A stretch of 37,075 nucleotides of DNA from Sphingobium estronivorans. GTDB taxonomy: Bacteria > Pseudomonadota > Alphaproteobacteria > Sphingomonadales > Sphingomonadaceae. The notes under the pieces are model-generated. The model had not been told where the DNA came from. It saw nothing but the letters and a program-made list of their open reading frames with translations, and did not search any database. Position numbers and translations under genes: made by a program. This document shows positions 31,079 through 37,075 of the stretch, piece after piece (within the stretch, counting starts at the first letter, position 1; each line of letters starts with the position of its first letter). The stretch is taken from assembly GCF_008692605.1 (NCBI RefSeq), contig NZ_LFCT01000034.1, positions 1 to 37,075 of the forward strand. The letters are read 5' to 3'.

Positions 31079-31852
31079 TCAACGGCACACAGACGCGCCG
31101 TCGACGAGCATGCTGTCGCCCGAGACGAAGCTGGCGGCGTCCGAACAGAGCCAGACCGCCGCCCCGGCCACTTCCTCGGCCCGCGCCATGCGGCCGAACG
31201 GCAAGGTGTCGAGCATCATCCGTTCCAGTTCGGCGCTGCCTCCGATAAAATCCTGCATCATCGCCGTGTCGGTGACGCCCGGGCAGATCGCGTTCACCCG
31301 GATGCCAGCCCGCGCATATTCCTTCGCGGCAAGCTTGGTGAGACCCAGAACGCCGTGCTTGGCGGCGGTATAATGGGGCATGCCCGGCGCGGGCACGAAC
31401 CCCGCCCCCGATGCGGTGTTGACGATCGCGCCGCGCCCCACCGCCGCCATGTGCGCCAGTTCATGCTTCATGCACAGGAACACGGAAGTGAGGTCGGCGG
31501 CGAGGATACGCTCCCAATCGGCGAGCGCAAGCTCGTGGAAGGGCGCATGAACGCCGCCCAGACCGGCATTGTTGAACGCGCAGTCGAGCGCGCCGAAATG
31601 AGCGACCGTCGCCGCGACCATCGCCGCGACCTCGGCCTCCACGGTGACGTCGGCGCGCAGGAAAATCGCCTCGCCGCCCCTGTCGCGGATGGCGGCCGCC
31701 GTCGCTTCGCCCTGCGCCACATCGACATCGCTTACCGCCACCTGGGCCTTCGCCTCGCCGAACAGCAGCGCGGCGGCGCGTCCGATCCCTTTTGCGCCGC
31801 CGGTGACCAGGGCGACCTTGCCCTCCAGCCCCGGCGATACGAATGATTTCAT
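31079..31852 (-). CDS. Classical short-chain dehydrogenase/reductase (SDR)
   Basis: From ATG 31852 (AAGGAG 8 bp upstream) the protein has 257 residues. TGGAKGIG (17-24) binds the nicotinamide cofactor, followed by NNAG (94-97) and the catalytic S148, Y161 and K165 with S-x12-Y-x3-K spacing. An Asp (SDVDV, 41-45) at the end of the second strand suggests NAD(H) preference. It probably oxidises or reduces a hydroxy/keto group. It is the last gene of the unit with the KstD-like flavoprotein and the old yellow enzyme on the minus strand, so a role on the same alicyclic substrate is likely. The substrate is not evident. Confidence 0.93.
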   Translation of the reverse strand: MKSFVSPGLEGKVALVTGGAKGIGRAAALLFGEAKAQVAVSDVDVAQGEATAAAIRDRGGEAIFLRADVTVEAEVAAMVAATVAHFGALDCAFNNAGLGGVHAPFHELALADWERILAADLTSVFLCMKHELAHMAAVGRGAIVNTASGAGFVPAPGMPHYTAAKHGVLGLTKLAAKEYARAGIRVNAICPGVTDTAMMQDFIGGSAELERMMLDTLPFGRMARAEEVAGAAVWLCSDAASFVSGDSMLVDGASVCR

Positions 31853-32062
31853 GACGCTTCTCCTTCCGCCCTTTCCCGCGGCCTCTTCACGGGTCGTCCC
31901 GATGTCTTTGCCATGCATTGACAGTGCTGAACGACCGCCGGACACCGATGGCGCTTGGACATTTTCATCCCCGTCCCCGCCGGCTGTACCACCGCGCAAT
32001 TTCTGCCCTGGCAGCGCAGGAACCTTCCACCGGTGACAGGAGCTTCGCGCTGAACCCGGAGT

Positions 32063-33232
32063 TCACAAGGGCTCCGCCCCACCATGGGCATCGAGAACGA
32101 AGCTCATCTCCCAGTCCGATCCTTCGGTCAGATCGGCTGGACTGAAGGACCTGAGTTCGTCGAATCGGCCGGTGCGGACCTTCTCGACCCACGCGGCGTC
32201 CCCAATGGCGGCGCGGCCGACAGCGACAAGGTCGAACTCGTCATTGTTGAAGCGGCGCACCACGTCGGCGAGTCCGGCCAGGCCAGACGGATTGGCGATT
32301 TCGCCGAACAAATTGGTCATCAGGTCGGTGCTGAGGCCGACGCTGCCCACGGCGATCACCGGTTTGCGCGACAGCCGCTTTGTCCAGCCCGCCAGCCCCA
32401 GGTCCGACCCCTCCCAGGCAGGCGCGCTCAAGCGGCGCACGGATGGGTGGAAAATATCCGTCCCGGCCTCGGCCAAGAGGCGCAGCATCGTTTCGAGTTC
32501 GGCAGGGCCGGAGACGATGGCGCCATCATAATCGACCTCTTTCCATTGCGAAAAGCGGAAGGAAATGACGAAGTCGGGGCCCGTCCGTTCCCGGATACCG
32601 GCGATGATCTCGGCATGCAGCCGCGCCCTGTGCGCGATATCCGCGCCGCCATAGCCGTCATCGCGAATATTGGTTTCGGGCCAGAGGAACAGGTCCAGCA
32701 GATAGCCGTGACAGGCATGCACCTCGATGCCGTCGGCACCGGCGTCCTGCGCGGCGACCGCGCCCTTGATGAAGGCGTCCCGCAGATCGATGAGATCCGC
32801 CGCGCTCGCCGCCTTGCCATTGGGGACGCCCTTCCGGACGAGACCCGACGGACTGATCGAGGGTGCGTTGGGGAAGCGGCCGCCACTATTTTCCTTGCGC
32901 ACCGCGCCTTCGTGCCAGAGCTGAAGGAACATCTTGCCGCCTGCGCCGTGCACGGCATCGATACAGCGTTTCCATCCTTTCATCGCATCGCCAAACACAT
33001 GGGCGGCGGTGTGCTGCTGGGTGGCGGATGGGTGATCGACCGCCGAGGATTCGCCGATGACCAGGGAAAAGCCGCCCTCGATCCGCCGACGGAAATAATC
33101 CGCCATCTGCGGTGTCGGACAGCCGTCATCGCACCAATGGCGCTGCATGGCCGGCACGATGAAGCGGTTGGGCAGGGTCAGCGACCCCATGCGCCACGGC
33201 GTGAACAGCCTATTCAGATTCACCCTTGTCAT
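32063..33232 (-). CDS. Old yellow enzyme-family NADH:flavin oxidoreductase
   Basis: The 389-residue FMN enzyme has a complete TIM barrel: LFTPWRMGSLTLPNRFIVPAM at the N-terminus, LQLWHEGA (104-111), the substrate pair H172 and H175 in EVHACHGYLLDLFLWP, and NIRDDGYGG (188-196). Members reduce alpha,beta-unsaturated carbonyls or nitro groups with NAD(P)H. There is no C-terminal FAD/NAD domain with an iron-sulphur centre, so it is of the simple type. The SD GAGG precedes the start. It lies 44 bp downstream of the KstD-like gene and 210 bp upstream of the SDR gene, all on one strand, consistent with one catabolic operon. Confidence 0.92.
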   Translation of the reverse strand: MTRVNLNRLFTPWRMGSLTLPNRFIVPAMQRHWCDDGCPTPQMADYFRRRIEGGFSLVIGESSAVDHPSATQQHTAAHVFGDAMKGWKRCIDAVHGAGGKMFLQLWHEGAVRKENSGGRFPNAPSISPSGLVRKGVPNGKAASAADLIDLRDAFIKGAVAAQDAGADGIEVHACHGYLLDLFLWPETNIRDDGYGGADIAHRARLHAEIIAGIRERTGPDFVISFRFSQWKEVDYDGAIVSGPAELETMLRLLAEAGTDIFHPSVRRLSAPAWEGSDLGLAGWTKRLSRKPVIAVGSVGLSTDLMTNLFGEIANPSGLAGLADVVRRFNNDEFDLVAVGRAAIGDAAWVEKVRTGRFDELRSFSPADLTEGSDWEMSFVLDAHGGAEPL

Positions 33233-33276
33233 GCCCTCGCCAAACTTTGGTACGCTTTCGATGATATGCCGGACGA

Positions 33277-35049
33277 TCAGGCCCGCGCCGCATGCAAGGC
33301 GGGATCAATCGCTTCATCCGCCTGATGCCTCCCCGCGCTGTGCCGGGCGGCGACATAGCCAAAGGTCATGGCCTGGCCGAGCGTCGCGCCTGCGCCGGGA
33401 TAGGACCGTCCCATGACCGACGCCGCGCAATTGCCGATCGCATAGAGGCCCTCAATCGGGTACCCCGCCGTATCGAGCACGCGGGCATGTTCATCGACGC
33501 TCAACCCGCCATTGGTGCCCAGATCGCCCGGATTGATCGGCATGGCATAGAAGGGCGCCTTGAGCAGCGGCGCGAGATTGGGATTGGGCGTCACCCTCGG
33601 ATCGCCGAACAGACGATCATAGCCGTTCCCGCCCCGCCCGAACTCGCTATCCACGCCACGGACGGCATCCTGGTTGAAGCGTTCGACGGTCGCCTTGAGC
33701 GCGTCCGCCGGAACCCCGATCCGCGCCGCCAGCCTGTCCCAATCGCGGGTCTTCACCAGGATCGACCGCACCCCCTTCGAGAAGAAGGAATCGGGCACGA
33801 ACGGGATGACCGGCCCCATCGGATATTTTTTCCGGAAGGTCGCATCGAAGAGGATATGGAAGCCCCCCTGCCCGCCTTCGCCGCGAACCGACGCCTGCAT
33901 GTCGCCGGCCGCGACATGGTAGGAAGCAGACTCGTTGGTCACCCGCCGCCCATGGCGGTTGACGATGATCGAGCCGGGAAGCGAACGTTCATAGATGACC
34001 GGCCGCGCCCGATCCTCGCCGGGCACCTTGATCGTCGGCGTCCACCATGCCGAATCCAGCCGTTCGGTCGCCGCGCCGATCCGGGTTGCCGCCATCAGGC
34101 CGTCGCCGACATTATTTTCCTGCGCGCCGCTCCATTCGGGGTTGGGCGAACTGGGCAGATGGTGCGCCCGCAGCGCGGGATCGCGCTCGAAACCGCCGGA
34201 AGCCAGGATCACGCTCCGTTCCGCCCGGACGCGCAGCCGCTTGCCGTCCTGCTCGATCTCCGCGCCGATCACGCGCTGCCCGTCCCGGACGAGGTCGATC
34301 AACCGGCTGCGATAGTGGATCGCAACGCCGCGCTGGTCGAGCGACAGCTTCAACCGGCCGATCAGCGCGGTGCCGGTCGTCAGGAAGCGGTTGCGGGGCG
34401 ACCTGAGCCGCTGCGGAATGTCGCCATAATAGCGCAGGATCACCTTCGCCAGCATGGCGATCCACCCCTTGCTCCGCGTGATGAGCGGCGCCGCCTCCGC
34501 AGCGGTCCATGCCATTTTCCCGAACAGCATCCCCGCCGGATGCGTCGGGCGCATCCGCTTGAGGTCGGCGCCGAGCCGGCGTCCGTCCAGCGTCAAAGGC
34601 TCGAGGCTGCGCCAGCCCATCTTCCCGCCGGGAAGCTCCGCATGATAATCGGGATAGGGGATCGGCACGTAGCGCACCTCTGTGGTGCGGCCGAGATAGT
34701 CGAGCATCTCCGGCCCGGCGGCGACGAACGCGCGCATGCGGGCATCGGCGACCTCGTCACCGGCCAACGCCTTGATATAGGCCAACCCCTCGTCCGCGCT
34801 GTCGGAGTGGCCGGCCTCCTGCGCGGCGCGGCTGGCGGGAATCCACACCACCCCGCCCGAGGTCGCCGACGTGCCGCCGAACTGATCGCTCTTTTCGATC
34901 AGCATGACGCGCAGCCGCTGATCCGCAGCGACAATCGCCGCCGTCAGCCCGCCCGCGCCGGTCCCGACGACGAGAACGTCAGTTACGACATCCCAGTCGG
35001 AAGCGGCCGACACCATATGAGCATCGTCCTCATCAACCTTGTTGATCAC
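33277..35049 (-). CDS. KstD-like FAD-dependent 3-ketosteroid dehydrogenase family protein
   Basis: From GTG 35049 (AGGAGG 6 bp upstream, better than the ATGs at 35073 and 35016) the protein has 590 residues. It has an N-terminal FAD fold with VVGTGAGGLTAA (GxGxxG near 29-34), EKSDQFGGTSATSGG, and C-terminal hallmarks of 3-ketosteroid dehydrogenases: FYAMPINPGDLGTNGGL, with the Tyr and the PGDLGT loop used in catalysis, then NCAASVMGRSYPGAGATLGQAMTFG. The family introduces C1-C2 or C4-C5 double bonds into 3-ketosteroids; some relatives act on other cyclic ketones. It leads the minus-strand operon with the old yellow enzyme and SDR and is divergent from the LLM gene. The exact substrate is unknown. 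Confidence 0.9.
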   Translation of the reverse strand: MINKVDEDDAHMVSAASDWDVVTDVLVVGTGAGGLTAAIVAADQRLRVMLIEKSDQFGGTSATSGGVVWIPASRAAQEAGHSDSADEGLAYIKALAGDEVADARMRAFVAAGPEMLDYLGRTTEVRYVPIPYPDYHAELPGGKMGWRSLEPLTLDGRRLGADLKRMRPTHPAGMLFGKMAWTAAEAAPLITRSKGWIAMLAKVILRYYGDIPQRLRSPRNRFLTTGTALIGRLKLSLDQRGVAIHYRSRLIDLVRDGQRVIGAEIEQDGKRLRVRAERSVILASGGFERDPALRAHHLPSSPNPEWSGAQENNVGDGLMAATRIGAATERLDSAWWTPTIKVPGEDRARPVIYERSLPGSIIVNRHGRRVTNESASYHVAAGDMQASVRGEGGQGGFHILFDATFRKKYPMGPVIPFVPDSFFSKGVRSILVKTRDWDRLAARIGVPADALKATVERFNQDAVRGVDSEFGRGGNGYDRLFGDPRVTPNPNLAPLLKAPFYAMPINPGDLGTNGGLSVDEHARVLDTAGYPIEGLYAIGNCAASVMGRSYPGAGATLGQAMTFGYVAARHSAGRHQADEAIDPALHAARA

Positions 35050-35077
35050 GACTGGCCTCCTCTGGGCGCGCATCTTT

Positions 35078-35110
35078 TATTACCGCCTCGGCACGCCATT
35101 TTTGGTAATA
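35078..35110. promoter_or_regulatory. 7-bp inverted repeat in the divergent catabolic promoter region (putative operator)
   Basis: TATTACC (35078-35084) and GGTAATA (35104-35110) are exact reverse complements with a 19-bp spacer, lying 29 bp upstream of the KstD-like gene in the intergenic region shared with the LLM gene. No regulator gene is adjacent. Operator function is inference. Confidence 0.35.
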
Positions 35111-35184
35111 GTGGTACTGTAACAGGAGGAATGATCTGCATGTCAAGCGGAACCTTCGGCCTTTGCGGCCCTGACGGAGCCCGT

Positions 35185-35213
35185 TTGACAATCGGTACCG
35201 ACGGTTTCATAAT
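35185..35213 (+). promoter_or_regulatory. Strong sigma70-type promoter of the LLM oxidoreductase gene
   Basis: Consensus TTGACA (35185-35190), 17 bp, CATAAT (35208-35213). It ends where the upstream ATG at 35214 begins, so that ATG is probably not translated and the GTG at 35238 is the real start. Confidence 0.7.
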
Positions 35214-35237
35214 ATGCAAGTACGGGAAGGAGAGATC

Positions 35238-36293
35238 GTGCAAGTCGACACGACGATGGTGATCGCAAACGCCCAGCTTGGCGCGCGCAACGCTATTGGC
35301 GACCATGCCAGAAAGCTGGAAACGCTCGGCTATGACGCAGCCTTTGCCTTCGAAGGCCAGCACGATCCCTTTCTGCCGCTCGCCTTGGCCGCGCAGGCCA
35401 CCTCCACGCTGAAGCTCGGCACGGGCATTGCCGTGGCGTTCGCGCGCAATCCGATGAACCTCGCCAACCTCGGCTATGACCTGCAATTGATGACGCAAGG
35501 GCGGTTCATCCTCGGCCTGGGTTCACAGGTTCAGGCGCATATCGAGAAACGCTTCAGCATGCCTTGGTCGCGGCCGGCGGCGCGCATGCGCGAACTGATC
35601 CTGGCGATCCGCGCCATCTGGGACAGCTGGCAGAACGACGTCCCGCTGCGCTTCGAAGGCGAATTCTATCGCCATACGCTGATGACCCCCACCTTCAGCC
35701 CCGGTCCCAACCCCCACGGCATGGCCAAGATCGTCGCGGCCGGCGTCGGCAGCCGGATGACAGAGGCGGTGTGCGAAGTGGCCGACGGTTTTACTGTCCA
35801 CCCATTCAATACGGCGCGCTCGCTGCGCGAAATCACCCTTCCCGCGATCGAGGCGGGCTTGCGGAAGAACCCTGTGGATCGCAGCGGATTCGATGTCTCC
35901 TGCAACGTCATCATCGCCACGGGCCGGGACGAGCGCGAGTTGGCGAAAGCGCGCGCGATCGTCAAAAAGCAGCTCGCCTTCTATGGCTCCACCCCGGCTT
36001 ACCGCCCCGTTCTGGAATGCGAGGGCTGGGGCGACCTCCAACTGAACCTGAATCGCCTGTCCAAGGAAGGCCGATGGGACGACATGGCGGCGCTCATCGA
36101 CGACGAGATGGTGGACGCCCTTGCGGTTGTGGCCCCGCGCGACGAGATCGCACAGCGCATCCACGTGAGATTGGCCGGGGTCGCCGATCGCGTGAACCTC
36201 GTGGCGCGCTACGCCGACGACGATCGGGACTGGGCCGACATCGTTCAGCAGCTGCACGCGTCCGGCGGGACGAGTGGCGCAGACCGACTTTGA
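35238..36293 (+). CDS. LLM-class (luciferase-like, F420-type) oxidoreductase
   Basis: From GTG 35238 (AAGGAG 5 bp upstream; the promoter rules out ATG 35214) the protein has 351 residues. It has a luciferase-like TIM barrel: LETLGYDAAFAFEGQHDPF, LGTGIAVAFARNPMNLAN, and RFILGLGSQVQAHIEKRFSMPWSRP, which match the TIGR03617-type group annotated as F420-dependent. It probably oxidises or reduces an organic substrate with a deazaflavin or flavin cofactor; FMN cannot be excluded. It is transcribed divergently from the KstD-like operon and may share its regulation. A hairpin lies 50 bp after its stop. Confidence 0.88.
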   Translation: MQVDTTMVIANAQLGARNAIGDHARKLETLGYDAAFAFEGQHDPFLPLALAAQATSTLKLGTGIAVAFARNPMNLANLGYDLQLMTQGRFILGLGSQVQAHIEKRFSMPWSRPAARMRELILAIRAIWDSWQNDVPLRFEGEFYRHTLMTPTFSPGPNPHGMAKIVAAGVGSRMTEAVCEVADGFTVHPFNTARSLREITLPAIEAGLRKNPVDRSGFDVSCNVIIATGRDERELAKARAIVKKQLAFYGSTPAYRPVLECEGWGDLQLNLNRLSKEGRWDDMAALIDDEMVDALAVVAPRDEIAQRIHVRLAGVADRVNLVARYADDDRDWADIVQQLHASGGTSGADRL

Positions 36294-36346
36294 GCGATCG
36301 ATCGGACGCCGGTCATCGAGGGGCTACCGTGGATGCGAATCATGCT

Positions 36347-36371
36347 GAAAGCCCCAGAAAGCTGGGCTTTC
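36347..36371 (+). terminator. Hairpin after the LLM gene
   Basis: GAAAGCCCCAG (36347-36357) pairs with CTGGGCTTTC (36362-36371) with one bulged C and an AAAG loop. No long T tract follows. Confidence 0.55.
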
Positions 36372-36533
36372 GTGATTCGGAACGGATGTGAAAGGACAGG
36401 GGGTGGCGGTGCTAGCAGACAGGAGCGAATCGCTCTCCAAACGCTGCTCTTGACGTGAGCCTCGTCCAGGTGCCAGCGGAAGTGTCGGAGGAGCTTCGTG
36501 GCTCATCCACCATGTCACACTTGAAAGCGCATA

Positions 36534-37075
36534 ATGGATCAGATTTCGCAAGTTGCTCGTGCGTTCCGGCAACGCGCCGAAGATGCAGACCGCTTTCTTG
36601 AAACCTGCGACGGCGGGGATCCAGGCGCGCCGGATAGGCAATCGATCTGGGTGTTGGGTATTGAGCCCGGGTGGTGCCTAGCGGATCAGGTCGCCGATGA
36701 ACGGCGCAGCCCGGAAGCGGCTCAGCAGTTAGGTCGATACAGTATCGAACTGCAGCTCCAGTGGCCCTATAATCGGAATGCCTTCAAGCTGCTTGCAGCT
36801 CTCAATGGCACGCCCTCCGAGGAATATCGGCGATTCGCGGAACAGGCGCGGCCTTTCGAACGGGGCTCGACAGGATATTTCAAAGGCAATCTCTTCCCCG
36901 AGCCCTTCAACAACGTGGGCGTTTGGGATGCCAACGCCGTTGACGGCACCGGCTTTGCAACCAAGGCTGAATACCAGACTTGGCTACGCGCCGCGCGCTT
37001 TCCTGTCATGCGTGCGTGGATAGAGAAATGTCGGCCCAAACTGGTCATTGGTAAGCGCCGACGGAAGGCGGCCTT
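36534..37075 (+). CDS. Unrecognised conserved-looking protein, cut by the window end
   Basis: An ATG at 36534 opens a frame of at least 180 codons that is still open at the last base, so the 3' end is missing. An in-frame TGA at 36522-36524 precludes an earlier start. The product begins MDQISQVARAFRQRAEDADR, then SIWVLGIEPGWC (about 39-50), IELQLQWPYNRNAFKLLAAL (80-100), RPFERGSTGYFKGNLFPEPFNN and RAARFPVMRAWIEKCRPKLVIG. The patterned hydrophobic strands and Trp/Phe-rich blocks look like a folded soluble domain, distantly recalling nucleotide-processing or glycosylase-like folds, but no family is assigned. The SD is weak. GC is somewhat lower than in the neighbouring genes. Confidence 0.65.
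   Translation, partial: MDQISQVARAFRQRAEDADRFLETCDGGDPGAPDRQSIWVLGIEPGWCLADQVADERRSPEAAQQLGRYSIELQLQWPYNRNAFKLLAALNGTPSEEYRRFAEQARPFERGSTGYFKGNLFPEPFNNVGVWDANAVDGTGFATKAEYQTWLRAARFPVMRAWIEKCRPKLVIGKRRRKAA

Noticed and set aside
33292..35262. 656-residue plus-strand frame opposite the KstD-like gene
   Set aside because: Antisense to a well-supported flavoprotein, with repetitive Arg/Ala/Asp composition.
36324..36641. Minus-strand frame of 105 residues before the last gene
   Set aside because: Overlaps the start of a better supported plus-strand gene and the LLM terminator; Pro/Ser-rich without motifs.
1..37075. CRISPR arrays, insertion sequences, phage genes or long tandem repeats
   Set aside because: None seen on either strand; only short hairpins and operators were found.

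Overview
The window looks like a chromosomal segment of a high-GC alphaproteobacterium of the order Sphingomonadales (Sphingobium/Sphingomonas type). Reasons: the protein families and their arrangement (ScfR-type regulator, DUF4169 protein, many TonB-dependent receptors, Kdo genes, a steroid-dehydrogenase-like FAD enzyme with an old yellow enzyme), strong G/C third-position bias, and frequent GTG/TTG starts with good Shine-Dalgarno (SD) sites. The genus is inference. No phage, insertion sequence or CRISPR array was seen.

Layout. (1) 44-1758: an ScfR-type regulator, probably leaderless and self-controlled through a perfect inverted repeat, divergent from an overlooked 55-residue gene. (2) 1822-3960: a PiT phosphate transporter behind a NUDIX-DUF47 fusion, with a Pho-box-like site upstream. 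(3) 4064-7231: a ZnuD-like TonB receptor with a Fur/Zur-like palindrome, and a LysR regulator. (4) 7343-10328: tRNA-Gly(TCC), a DUF4169 protein, a Pro/Ala-rich membrane protein and argG. (5) 10465-13293: a secreted four-EF-hand protein, then an OmpR-type regulator and an EnvZ-like kinase. (6) 13396-17172: a Kdo module (kdsD, kdsB, histidine phosphatase) and a nucleotide-sugar epimerase. (7) 17321-21808: two BioF2/CelD-like acyltransferases around a JmjC/cupin-like protein, then an Mpo1-like protein and a class-A beta-lactamase-like protein. (8) 21889-25340: ung, a TonB receptor behind a clear cobalamin riboswitch, and a small hypothetical gene. (9) 25408-30027: a tripartite efflux operon (EmrB-, EmrA-, NodT-like) ending in a DUF488 gene. 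(10) 30139-36293: a probable catabolic cluster (SMP-30, SDR, old yellow enzyme, KstD-like flavoprotein, divergent LLM oxidoreductase). (11) From 36534: an unrecognised gene running off the end.

How the genes may work together. Phosphate, zinc and cobalamin uptake are each preceded by a fitting regulatory element. The Kdo and acyltransferase genes suggest surface glycan or lipid work, notable because sphingomonads are known for glycosphingolipids in place of LPS. The last cluster has the enzymes expected for reducing, dehydrogenating and opening an alicyclic ketone, possibly steroid-like. The most unusual candidates are the NUDIX-DUF47 fusion, the Kdo module whose only phosphatase is of the histidine type, the paired acyltransferases with an oxygenase-like protein, and the beta-lactamase-like protein without the usual omega-loop glutamate.
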